Shown here: one piece after another, positions 45,871 through 54,430 of the stretch
How the letters are laid out: every line of letters begins with the position of its first letter
Numbering within the stretch: position 1 is the stretch's first letter
From: Yamadazyma tenuis
Taxonomy: Eukaryota; Ascomycota; Pichiomycetes; Serinales; Debaryomycetaceae
NCBI RefSeq assembly: GCF_029203305.1
Contig: NC_089461.1
Location: 744,001 to 808,000, forward strand
Direction of reading: 5' to 3'
DNA: 64,000 nt
Made by a program: the position numbers and the translations under genes
The notes under the pieces: generated by a model
The model's database searches: none
The model's input: only the letters and a program-made list of their open reading frames with translations
What the model was told of the DNA's origin: nothing

Positions 45871-47522
45871 TCTTCTTCACTACCTTCAATATAGATCTTT
45901 CCAGGATAACCCACACCATTGATTGAAGCATCTTCTTCGAAAAATCCATCAGTGGATGTCATGTATTCCCAAGTTTTGGGAGTATCTTCATGTCCATCTG
46001 GGAACACCCTGGGTTTGAATATGAGACCCAAAACAGTGTAAAGTACAAAACCAGAAATGAAAGTGTACAACCACCCACTATCGTAGATTTCTGTTGCGAC
46101 ATCATTCAAGGTTCCTGGATTATAGGCAGAGTATAACCCTGGGATACCAAGAACTGTAGACAATGCCCAAGCGAAGAATCCCCAGATGTTCACACCTTTA
46201 TAATAGTGATAAACTCCGGAGGATTTCTTTGTGTACAAAGAAGGAACATGAATGTTACCTCTTCTAATGATGTAATAGTCACTTAAAAGACATCCAATCA
46301 AAGGAGCCACAAAGATGGAGTAAGAACCCAAAAAGGTAAGAAATTGAGTGGCATTGGCCAAGAACTTCCATGGAACAATGGCCCAACATAAGAATCCACA
46401 GACAATTTGACCTCTAATAATGTTGAAGTATCTTGGCAATAAACCAGTTATGTCGGTTGCAAAAGGAATCGAGTTAGCAAAAATATTAGTACCAGCTGTT
46501 CCGGCAGCATAGAGAAGGGAAAGGAAGAAGACTGCTGTTCTGGATCCAGCAGACCATTCATTGTCAAGAATAGCGTGAAGCAAGTCCCACATGTTCCAAT
46601 AGACTTCACCGTAAGCCCTCTTTAAAGAAACCACGCCAACCATAGCAAATACAATCACACAAATTTTAGGTGGAATAAATCCAATGGCTTGTGGGACCAC
46701 GGTATCTTCCTTTCTCTTGGCATAACGAGCAATATCAGGCTGATTGATAATCATTGGAGACAAAGTACCAAATATAGTGTTAAAAACCGCCATCCATTGA
46801 TTTCCCCTACTGGAAGTCAGCACAACAGTAACCCCTGTAGACCAGTCACCTGGACCATGACCTCTGACCACACAAAAGATAAAAAGACCCAAGGTTGCAA
46901 AAGGTAAAGTGATGGCTTTAAAAGTGAAGAAATACCGGATATGTTTTGGGTGGCACCACATCAATGGCATTTGAATCAACCAATACAAGAAGAAAGCTAA
47001 AATTCCTCCAGTAGTAATATCAGCACTTGCTGGTAAGTGGTTTGGTAAATCAGTCCATTTGTAACCAAAAATACACCTCAAGACAAGGTTAAACATCTGG
47101 GACCCATAATAACTTTGCACCCCAAACCAAATCAAAGCGATGAAAAATCTCACAAACACCATAAAGTATCCTAAATAGATACCAAAAGTTGATCTCACCA
47201 ACACATTGTATCCAAGATGATAAGATGAACCCACTCTAGCGTTAGATACCGTAAAGATACATGTGAGAAAAATCCCAACAATAGCAGCACCGATCACCTG
47301 TCCGTGAGGTAAATTAGTTTCCTTCATTAGCGAGGCCCCAGTATTCCATTCATTAACATTGAAAGTAGATTGAAACCAAATAAGTACGTAATTATACACC
47401 TTCCAGGTTCTGTCTTGTGGTGGTGTTGGTTTGAGATCCAAGTTAGATCTCATTGCCGTTTCGTCTTCCTCAGTGTCATCTTTGAGTTTGATAAAGTTAT
47501 CGAATCTCTTCAAGTAGTTCAT
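45804..47522 (-). CDS. NCS1-family nucleobase/ureide permease 1
   Basis: 572 residues, about 12 hydrophobic segments, nucleobase:cation symporter-1 family, Fur-type (Fur4 uracil, Dal4 allantoin, Fui1 uridine, Thi7 thiamine). Signatures: NLDLKPTPPQDRTWKVYNY at the N-terminus; SSYHLGYNVLVRSTFGIYLG; IWFGVQSYYGSQMF; IINQPDIARYAKRKED; GTAGTNIFANSIPFATDITG; LPRYFNIIRGQIVCG; and LSDYYIIRRGNIHVPSLY. These are the conserved plasma-membrane symporter segments. Substrate unknown; cluster context favours a nitrogen heterocycle. Divergent from OYE. Confidence 0.9.
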   Translation of the reverse strand: MNYLKRFDNFIKLKDDTEEDETAMRSNLDLKPTPPQDRTWKVYNYVLIWFQSTFNVNEWNTGASLMKETNLPHGQVIGAAIVGIFLTCIFTVSNARVGSSYHLGYNVLVRSTFGIYLGYFMVFVRFFIALIWFGVQSYYGSQMFNLVLRCIFGYKWTDLPNHLPASADITTGGILAFFLYWLIQMPLMWCHPKHIRYFFTFKAITLPFATLGLFIFCVVRGHGPGDWSTGVTVVLTSSRGNQWMAVFNTIFGTLSPMIINQPDIARYAKRKEDTVVPQAIGFIPPKICVIVFAMVGVVSLKRAYGEVYWNMWDLLHAILDNEWSAGSRTAVFFLSLLYAAGTAGTNIFANSIPFATDITGLLPRYFNIIRGQIVCGFLCWAIVPWKFLANATQFLTFLGSYSIFVAPLIGCLLSDYYIIRRGNIHVPSLYTKKSSGVYHYYKGVNIWGFFAWALSTVLGIPGLYSAYNPGTLNDVATEIYDSGWLYTFISGFVLYTVLGLIFKPRVFPDGHEDTPKTWEYMTSTDGFFEEDASINGVGYPGKIYIEGSEEDSAQDEKLKIITSIKSGGGLYM

Positions 47523-47781
47523 TTCGATTATAGTTTAGCCGTTGATGTACTAAAGAAAATATAACTCTTTATGTAGTATTACAAACGGACTTAATCATGT
47601 TATGCTTTTTCTGTATTCGTATGATTTTTCTTATCGAGAAAGCCCGATAGGATGAATTCCGCCGAGGTGGAACTTCCCGCGCGCGGGAGATAGGGATTTC
47701 CGTCGACGCGCAGACGTCAAACGGCTATCGTGAGCTGTATATCTAAAACTTCAAGTAAGCGAAGATTTCGTATTATACACC
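47523..47781 (+). promoter_or_regulatory. Divergent NCS1-1/OYE promoter
   Basis: Carries CTTATC (47630-47635), TTCCGCC and TTTCCG triplets, and a perfect 14-bp palindrome TCCCGCGCGCGGGA (47675-47688), which has CCG-N4-CGG everted triplets. It lacks the CGG-N7-CCG site of the other cluster promoters. Confidence 0.6.
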
Positions 47782-48873
47782 ATGTCTTTATTCACGCCGA
47801 TTGACATTGGGGATTTAAAGCTTTCTCATAGAGTGATTCTAGCTCCATTGACAAGGTACAGAGCTGTGGGAAACATTCCCAATAAGATGATGGCAGAATA
47901 CTACGAACAGAGATCATCGAAAGGTGGGCTATTGATTACTGAGACTACTTGTATTTCAGTTAGAGGAGGAATTAATAGAAATATGCCCCGTATTGACACG
48001 GAAGAAGCGGTGGAAGGGTGGAAAAATATCGTGGAAGCTGTTCATGCCAAAGGTGGGCTTATATTCTGTCAATTAAACCATTTTGGAAGAACGTTTAAAC
48101 CACAGGCTTCAGAGTATAATGCCCCAGTTGTATCAAGCTCCTCGGTTCCTATTGACGGTGAAATGTACCATATTCCTAAACCAATGGATGAAACAGACAT
48201 GAAACAAACCATTGAAGATTTTGTAAATGCCGCTGACAACGCTATCAATAAGGCTGGTTTTGATGGTATCGAACTACATGGAGCAAATGGGTATTTGTTG
48301 GATCAGTTCATAGAAGATAACATTAATACTCGGACCGATGAATTTGGCGGATCCATAGAAAATCGGTGCAAATTTCCGTTAATGGTGTTGGATGCGGTCA
48401 TTGAAAAAGTCGGTTCAGGTAAGGTTGGGTATAGAATCAGCCCTTGGGACGTATTTCAGCAAGCTAATGATTCAAACCCAATAAAGAACTTTTCTTATTT
48501 ATGTGAACAGTTGGAGAAGAGAAACATTGCATATGTTCATGCTGTTGAAGCCAGATCCGATGCTAATGGAGGACGTGAAAATGATGGGAATAAACTGGCC
48601 AGTTTAGACAAATCATTACTCAAAAGTAGTGTTGCGAAGCTTAAACCGTGTCTTCCCACAACCCTGCTTATCTCTGCCGGTGGGTGGAATAAAGACAATG
48701 CTTCCCTTGAAGGAATTGAAGTGGATGCTTTGGCATTTGGCAGATATTTCATCAGCAATCCTGATCTTCCTAATAAGTTGAAGTTGGGATCCCCATTGAC
48801 ACCTTATAACAGAGATACTTTCTATACTCCAGGAACAGCTAAAGGGTATACAGACTATTCAAGCCTTGCTTAG
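47782..48873 (+). CDS. Old Yellow Enzyme family ene-reductase
   Basis: 363 residues, FMN-dependent NAD(P)H oxidoreductase reducing activated C=C bonds. Motifs: RVILAPLTRYRA (FMN binding), LLITETTCISVRGG, IFCQLNHFGR, GFDGIELHGANGYLLDQFIE (His-x2-Asn substrate pair and the proton-donor Tyr), NTRTDEFGGSIENR, YRISPW, LLISAGGWN and LAFGRYFISNPDLPNKL (FMN phosphate). OYEs accept maleimides, enones and nitro-olefins; the physiological substrate is unknown in general. Its position inside a hydrolase, amidase and permease cluster suggests reduction of an unsaturated ring before hydrolysis; that is inference. Divergent from NCS1-1. Confidence 0.92.
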   Translation: MSLFTPIDIGDLKLSHRVILAPLTRYRAVGNIPNKMMAEYYEQRSSKGGLLITETTCISVRGGINRNMPRIDTEEAVEGWKNIVEAVHAKGGLIFCQLNHFGRTFKPQASEYNAPVVSSSSVPIDGEMYHIPKPMDETDMKQTIEDFVNAADNAINKAGFDGIELHGANGYLLDQFIEDNINTRTDEFGGSIENRCKFPLMVLDAVIEKVGSGKVGYRISPWDVFQQANDSNPIKNFSYLCEQLEKRNIAYVHAVEARSDANGGRENDGNKLASLDKSLLKSSVAKLKPCLPTTLLISAGGWNKDNASLEGIEVDALAFGRYFISNPDLPNKLKLGSPLTPYNRDTFYTPGTAKGYTDYSSLA

Positions 48874-49058
48874 AGTTTAATATAGAATTCCTTGATCAAT
48901 TATTTACGTTTCAATAAATCTAAAAGTTGTCTGTAAATCTTTACTCCCAAAACAGCAAATGGCCGTAATGATGAACGGGTTTATTGAAAGTCGTGTATTT
49001 ACAAGCTCTCGGTAGCACAATAATTCCACGCTCCAGAGTTCACGTTATATATTCATAT

Positions 49059-50072
49059 CTATTCTTTCTTGACAGCCAACTTCCCTGGGACATATGGGAA
49101 CTTTTCTCTGAAATGGGAAGCAATGTCTCTTCTGTTACAAACCCAAACGCCTTCCTTCTCACTGATATACTTGATGAAGTTTCTAAGGGCATTGATTCTA
49201 CCTGGCTTTCCAACCATTCTTGAATGCATTGGAATGTTCATTACCTTTCCGCCTTCACGGTATAACTGATCAAACTCTTGTTTCAAATAGTCTTCGTACA
49301 CAAAAGCACCAGGGAAACCAGGGCCTGGGTCGGAAGCAACAAACTTGTAGTCATTAGTCACGTAACAATACGGAATCATTAACATACCCTTTTTTTCGGA
49401 GTCAGGTAAGTCTTTCTCCTGGGGAAGATCAACCCAATATGGAACATCATCATTATAGCAGTCAGATTGCCATAAAAATGGCTTTCCAAGCTCAGCATGT
49501 GCTCTGGCAGTCAAGGCAGGTGTCTTAATATTTCCTCTTCCAATATACGCACCAACCGGTGCTTCTCCAGAAGCCTCTTCCAATAACAAAATAGCCTTCT
49601 TGATCATTTCAACCTGTTCATCATCGGAACACTTTTCCCAGCTGATCCAACGCAACCCGTGGTTGGAAACCTCATGTCCGTCTCTGACACAGGCTTTTGC
49701 AAAAGCTCTGTTTTTTGAGAAGGCTTGTGCAACAGCATAGATGGTCATCGGGAATCCGAATTCTTTCATTAATCTCAAGACTCTCCAGGCTCCAACTCTG
49801 GACCCATACTCAAATTCGCTTTCACTCATCAAGTGTCTACCATTGATTCTTTCTGTTGCAACACCACCTTTTTCCCAAAGGTAAGCCTCAGATCTGTCGT
49901 CTCCATGAAGAATATTGTGTTCTCCACCTTCTTCGTAGTTCAAGATAAAGGAAACAGCAATTCTGGCACCATTGGGCCATTCAGGATCAAGTGAATCCTC
50001 TCCGAAACCAAGAAGATCTCTGGGTAATTCAAAATCAGGTAAAGCTTCAGGCACAAAATCTAACGTGTCCAT
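49059..50072 (-). CDS. PuuE-type hydrolase 3, diverged
   Basis: 337 residues, third PuuE-like protein but clearly different from the tandem pair. Signatures: LPRDLLGFGEDSLDPEWPNG, AVSFILNYEEGGEHNILHGD (very close to bacterial PuuE), FEYGSRVGAWRVLRLM, CVRDGHEVSNHGLRWISW (H-E-x3-H), VGAYIGRGN, YNDDVPYWVD and MNIPMHSRMVGKPGR. Unlike copies 1 and 2 the GRLSP loop is GRGNIKTP and LHCRIIGRPG is MHSRMVGKPG, so it probably has another substrate or step. C-terminus Lys-rich. Divergent from amidase 2 through a promoter with three CGG-N7-CCG repeats. Confidence 0.85.
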   Translation of the reverse strand: MDTLDFVPEALPDFELPRDLLGFGEDSLDPEWPNGARIAVSFILNYEEGGEHNILHGDDRSEAYLWEKGGVATERINGRHLMSESEFEYGSRVGAWRVLRLMKEFGFPMTIYAVAQAFSKNRAFAKACVRDGHEVSNHGLRWISWEKCSDDEQVEMIKKAILLLEEASGEAPVGAYIGRGNIKTPALTARAHAELGKPFLWQSDCYNDDVPYWVDLPQEKDLPDSEKKGMLMIPYCYVTNDYKFVASDPGPGFPGAFVYEDYLKQEFDQLYREGGKVMNIPMHSRMVGKPGRINALRNFIKYISEKEGVWVCNRRDIASHFREKFPYVPGKLAVKKE

Positions 50073-50457
50073 GGTTGGCGATTTGCATTTTGGTACTTTC
50101 CCTCCTATATATAGTGGGTAGCAGGAGTTCGCGGCTCCCTATCTATGTCGGAGATTACTGGCAGGTGATAACGACTAATGCACCCCATTTGTGGTCCTAT
50201 TAAAAAGCTTATCGATAGGTAATCTGTCGGAGATGAGCCGATATGCAGGAAAACTTTCCTTGAGGTTGTGGCGGTATAACCCCGAAAAGACGCACGGAAT
50301 TGGACCATATCGCACTTGACACTTGCTTATCGAGCACTATCTGATCTCGTCCCGCATTTTCGGAAACATCCCGGTTATGATCTCTTCAGGATTGTGCTGA
50401 CAATCATTTAAAGAAAACCACCTCGAACCTATTTTGTGACACCAACCACAAACACAA
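50073..50457 (+). promoter_or_regulatory. Divergent PuuE-3/amidase-2 promoter with three CGG-N7-CCG sites
   Basis: Three CGG-N7-CCG inverted repeats at 50228-50240, 50272-50284 and 50361-50373, with unrelated 7-nt spacers (AGATGAG, TATAACC, AAACATC). Two CTTATC sites at 50208-50213 and 50326-50331. Shared spacing with different spacers is what a dimeric Zn2Cys6 factor requires. A TATATA element lies near 50106, about 35 bp upstream of PuuE-3. Confidence 0.75.
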
Positions 50458-52074
50458 ATGTCAGTATTTACCTTCGATGCTAAGGCTGGAAACCCAGTTA
50501 CTACTGATACCATTGTATCACTTGCGAACGAATTGGGAGTCAAGGAACACACCCAAATAGAATTGGAACAGTATAAGACTTTATTGGCGGTTTTCCACGA
50601 TGCCTGTGAAGAGCTTGATGAGATGGATGACTACCTTCCTGAAGTTGACTACGAAAGATTCCCTAGAAAAGACCCCTACTTCCCTCAACCAGAGGATAAC
50701 AAGTTAGGTGCCTGGGGTTACAAATGTGAAGTCAAGGACTTGAAGTACACGGGAGGTGGCTTGCTCGACGGTAGTAACATTGCTGTCAAAGACTGCATTG
50801 CCATTGCAGGCGTACCAATGCTTTTGGGAACAAACTTTGTCAAAGATTATGTTCCAAAAACAGATGCGGTCGTCATCACCAGGCTCATGGAAGCAGGTGC
50901 TACTATCCAGGGTAAAGCTGTGTGTGAAAACTTGTGTCATTCGGCCACTTCTCATTCAGCTGGAACAGGTCCTGTTCACAATCCTTTGGCTATTGGCTAT
51001 TCCACTGGAGGAAGTTCTTCCGGAAGTGCTGCTTTGGTGATGGATCCGGAAGAAGACATTGATATCACCATTGGGGCGGATCAAGGTGGTTCAGTTAGAA
51101 TTCCAGCAGGTTGGTGTGGAGCTGTTGGACTTAAGCCTACATTCGGTCTTATTCCTTTTACTGGGTGCGCTGGTAACGAGGCAACCAATGATCATTTGGG
51201 AGTTTTGACAAGAGATGTATTGACCAATGCCAAGGGTCTTCAGGCGATTGCTGGAAGCGATGGTATAGATGATAGAAGTTTTGGTGCTCAAACCTCTGAT
51301 TACTATTATGATTTGCTTGATCTTTCCGACCCAAAATGCTTGAAAGGCTTGAAAATTGCCATTTTGAAAGAAGGGTTTGAAAACAGAGCTGTTGAACAAA
51401 GAGTCAAGGATACTTGCTTAGCTGCGATTAAGAAATTCAAAGAGTTGGGTGCAACTGTAGAAGAAGTCAGCATTCCTCTTCATTCCAAGGGTGCTTTAAT
51501 CTGGACTGGTGTCTCAAAGATTGGTGGTTATTTGACGAAGATGGGTAATAACATTGGTAGAAGAGGAGTGTCATTGAACGACCTTACGCAGAAGTTTCTT
51601 GAGGCGGCCCATACCCAAGAAAACTGGGACCAAGCTTATCCATCATCTAAGAACATCTACTACAATGGCATGTATGCTGAAAAGAAGTTTCCTGGATTAT
51701 ACGGGAAATGTACCAACTTATCAAGAAAGTTAAGAGATCTGTACAATAAGGTATTGGAGGAATATGACTTGATTGTTTTACCAAACTTGCCATACATTGC
51801 ACGTTCTCATGCTGAGATTGGACCAAATGCAACCCCATTAGAGTTAATTGGGAAGCAAGTCGGTTTGAGTTCAAATACTGCTCCTTTTGATCAAAGTGGA
51901 CACCCTGCATTAGCTCTTCCCGTTGGAATGTTACCTATCTTAGAGGGGCCTTTGGCAGATAGTGGTACCAAACTTCCAGTATCACTTCAAATTGTAGGTC
52001 AGTGGTTTGATGAAAAAACGGTTTATAGAGCTGCCTATGCTTTTGAAAAGAGCTACAATTGGAAAGACCTTTAG
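50458..52074 (+). CDS. Amidase-signature hydrolase 2
   Basis: 538 residues, paralogue of amidase 1. Triad: Lys in SNIAVKDCIAIAG, nucleophile loop GYSTGGSSSGSA, and bridging Ser in GADQGGSVRIPAGWCG. Further family segments: AVGLKPTFGLIPFTG, DLIVLPNLPYIARS and HPALALPVGM, then LPVSLQIVGQWFDE. N-terminal about 75 residues helical as in nitrile-hydratase-associated amidases. In RKLRD-x-YNKVLEEYD a CTG codon (51739-51741) aligns with Glu in amidase 1, fitting Ser better than Leu. Hydrolyses an amide or half-amide to acid plus ammonia; divergent from PuuE-3, suggesting consecutive steps. Confidence 0.88.
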   Translation: MSVFTFDAKAGNPVTTDTIVSLANELGVKEHTQIELEQYKTLLAVFHDACEELDEMDDYLPEVDYERFPRKDPYFPQPEDNKLGAWGYKCEVKDLKYTGGGLLDGSNIAVKDCIAIAGVPMLLGTNFVKDYVPKTDAVVITRLMEAGATIQGKAVCENLCHSATSHSAGTGPVHNPLAIGYSTGGSSSGSAALVMDPEEDIDITIGADQGGSVRIPAGWCGAVGLKPTFGLIPFTGCAGNEATNDHLGVLTRDVLTNAKGLQAIAGSDGIDDRSFGAQTSDYYYDLLDLSDPKCLKGLKIAILKEGFENRAVEQRVKDTCLAAIKKFKELGATVEEVSIPLHSKGALIWTGVSKIGGYLTKMGNNIGRRGVSLNDLTQKFLEAAHTQENWDQAYPSSKNIYYNGMYAEKKFPGLYGKCTNLSRKLRDLYNKVLEEYDLIVLPNLPYIARSHAEIGPNATPLELIGKQVGLSSNTAPFDQSGHPALALPVGMLPILEGPLADSGTKLPVSLQIVGQWFDEKTVYRAAYAFEKSYNWKDL

Positions 52075-52499
52075 TTACTACTTTTTGTTCATATGCTTTT
52101 AATATAGCCATGAATACGACCTAGTTTTTAATTTCTTGTAATAATATAATTATTCAGTTTTTAGTTAATTTTGTAAATTTTACTTCTCGTATTGATGCGA
52201 GCAGTTTGTTTGCAACCACAAAAGTTCCTCTATGATAACTCTTGGATTAACAAGTGAAGGAAGTTCCCTTACACGAATTTTCGAATCTTTGTATGGCCAA
52301 TTTGTCTGGTGGGTCCCTTCATTGACAACCTGGTCATCGAATATCTATTTTTTATTCTATAATCTTATAAAACTCAACATCTTTGACCTCCCCCGAGGTC
52401 TGTGCTGCCCAACATAATGCATGGTAGGAGCTGATCAAACATTTGTTATTTGCCACTTACGAAAACCACTTCAACGATGAACTGGGCATATGATCATAT
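52075..52499 (+). other. Convergent spacer, no gene seen
   Basis: About 425 bp between the 3' ends of amidase 2 and MFS-2. AT-rich after each stop (poly-T and TAATATAATTA near 52120-52155). A short ORF (52232-52417) has no recognisable family. Confidence 0.55.
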
Positions 52500-54143
52500 T
52501 TATAGTGTTTTGTGTTCTGCTGACTGTTCGTCCAACGGTTCTAATCCTCTATCCCTAACAACAACATTGGAAACCAAGCAAAGAGAAATTGACCCCATCC
52601 AGAAGTAAAATACATTCTTCAAAGAAGACATGTATGCCTCTATCAAAAATTCACTTTGATCTTTCGAGTAACTGTCCAAAGACAAAGATGAATACACCTG
52701 GGACTTTAACCCTATGATCTCGGAGGATGTGAAAAGATCACCCCCCAATGATAAATGTTTAGAAAAACTGTTAGCTATGATAGTCGAAGCAACTGCCAAA
52801 CCAACGGCACCCCCAAATGATCTTAAAACATTTCTGGCAGATATCACAGTAGCTCTATCTCTCTTGAATGACTGTGCTTGGGCAGCCACTAAAGTTGGCT
52901 GGAAGATAGCACCTACTCCAGACCCGTTAAGAATCAAGGGTATAATAATTTTTGCCTGGTTAGCATCTGGTCCCCAAAGACACAATAGGCATACACCCAA
53001 GGTCCATGCTATATATCCATACCAAACCACATAAATATAATGACCAGTACGAGATATTACCTGCCCACAAATAACAGAAGTTGTCGACTGTGGTAGCACC
53101 AATGCCAATAGATGTACACTTGCTTTTATTGCACTGTACCTTCTCACTATTTGAAAGAAATACGGATAATAGTATACATGCCCAAAGTAGCACATTCCGA
53201 AGAAAAAGTTCTGCAATAACAAACATGTTAAAGACATCCTAGTGGAGAATAAGTTCAATGGGATCATGGGTAAAAAGGCGATTTTCTTCTCGACAAAGAA
53301 AAACATCATTCCAGATACTCCACCTATGACCAAGAAAGAAATCACCAAAGGACTTGACCAAGAGTAGTATGTCCCCCCACCACTGACTGGAATAAGAATG
53401 AATATGATAGCAACTGAACTGAAGAAAAACCCAAGATAGTCTATTTTTGCAAGCTTCTCCTTCAATGTCATCTGTGGTCTGGTGAATGGCACTAGCCAGA
53501 AAATAATTGCAGCCGCTAAAATTCCTATAGGGAACATCATGTAGTAGAACTTTCTCCAAGAAAGATGACTAATGAAGGCAGATGCCAAAATTGGACCAAG
53601 TGCGTTTCCCAATCCTACAAAACTTCCCAATATACCTTGGTACTTCCCCCTTTCTTTCAAAGTGACTATATCCGAAACAATCACCATAGTCAAAGAAGTG
53701 ACACCTCCATTTCCAATGCCACAAAACCCCCTGAATATGAACAATTGATAAGGTGTTTGTGCAAATCCACAAGCAAGATCAAATACTGCAAGTACCAATA
53801 GACATCCTATCAAGACATATTTCCTGGAGAAAATGTCACTGAATCTACCAAAAAGAACCATGAACATAGTGGTGCTGATCAAGGAGGCAGTCCCGGCCCA
53901 CGATATTGTATTCTCTGCATCAAGTTCCTCCGCTATGTATGGAAGAGCCACTGTTATAGCTGTTTGGTCAACAAAACTTAGGAATAAAGATACGGACATG
54001 GCAGAAAACACCACAAGAAGCTTCTGTTTAGACAAGGTATTTTCATGGGAATTGGCGAGGGTGTCAGCTACCTGTATACCCTCATCCTTAAGCTTTTTAT
54101 TGTCGCTGGAGACGGATACAGCAACTTCCACCTTCTCATCCAT
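52500..54143 (-). CDS. MFS transporter 2, DHA2 (14-TM) type
   Basis: 547 residues with about 14 hydrophobic segments, related to MFS-1. Motifs: FLSFVDQTAITVALPYIAEE, FGRFSDIFSRKYVLIGCLL (motif A), FRGFCGIGNGGVTSL, GLGNALGPILASAFISHLSW (motif C), and IGVGAIFQPT-like segment GSGVGAIFQPTLVAAQA shared with MFS-1 (GLGIGFTFQPTLLALLS). N-terminal about 45 residues polar and charged. Probably a proton antiporter exporting an organic compound. Divergent from NCS1-2, mirroring the arrangement of MFS-1 with amidase 1. Confidence 0.88.
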   Translation of the reverse strand: MDEKVEVAVSVSSDNKKLKDEGIQVADTLANSHENTLSKQKLLVVFSAMSVSLFLSFVDQTAITVALPYIAEELDAENTISWAGTASLISTTMFMVLFGRFSDIFSRKYVLIGCLLVLAVFDLACGFAQTPYQLFIFRGFCGIGNGGVTSLTMVIVSDIVTLKERGKYQGILGSFVGLGNALGPILASAFISHLSWRKFYYMMFPIGILAAAIIFWLVPFTRPQMTLKEKLAKIDYLGFFFSSVAIIFILIPVSGGGTYYSWSSPLVISFLVIGGVSGMMFFFVEKKIAFLPMIPLNLFSTRMSLTCLLLQNFFFGMCYFGHVYYYPYFFQIVRRYSAIKASVHLLALVLPQSTTSVICGQVISRTGHYIYVVWYGYIAWTLGVCLLCLWGPDANQAKIIIPLILNGSGVGAIFQPTLVAAQAQSFKRDRATVISARNVLRSFGGAVGLAVASTIIANSFSKHLSLGGDLFTSSEIIGLKSQVYSSLSLDSYSKDQSEFLIEAYMSSLKNVFYFWMGSISLCLVSNVVVRDRGLEPLDEQSAEHKTL

Positions 54144-54430
54144 TTTGTTTAAACAGTAAAAAAGTCCATTGGCTCATGTCTTAAAAGATCGACTGCGAAA
54201 TAAAACGGCGGAAGTGCAGCACCTAACGGAATTGTCATTTACGGGCACCACACGATAAGAGTCTCGGAGGATCGCCGAAACTGTTGTGTGCGAAATAATA
54301 CGATCAACCAAAATGAAAATCCAATCTCCGATAAGAAGCTCGCCTGGCAGATTCTGTTACGTTATAAATACCACGATACCAACGAATAACTCATGCTCAT
54401 AATCATATCCCTTAAGTTTTTAAATCTCAA
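54144..54430 (+). promoter_or_regulatory. Divergent MFS-2/NCS1-2 promoter with CGG-N7-CCG and GATA sites
   Basis: CGG-N7-CCG at 54265-54277 (spacer AGGATCG), GATAAG at 54254-54259 and 54330-54335; the latter is fused to CTCCG (CTCCGATAAG), the reverse of CTTATCGGAG seen upstream of PuuE-1. Extra CGGCGG and ACGGAA triplets at 54206-54230. Confidence 0.7.

Noticed and set aside
47675..47688. Perfect GC palindrome TCCCGCGCGCGGGA as a Leu3-type CCG-N4-CGG site
   Set aside because: Much of its symmetry comes from the alternating GC run and it occurs once only, so a specific regulator is not claimed.
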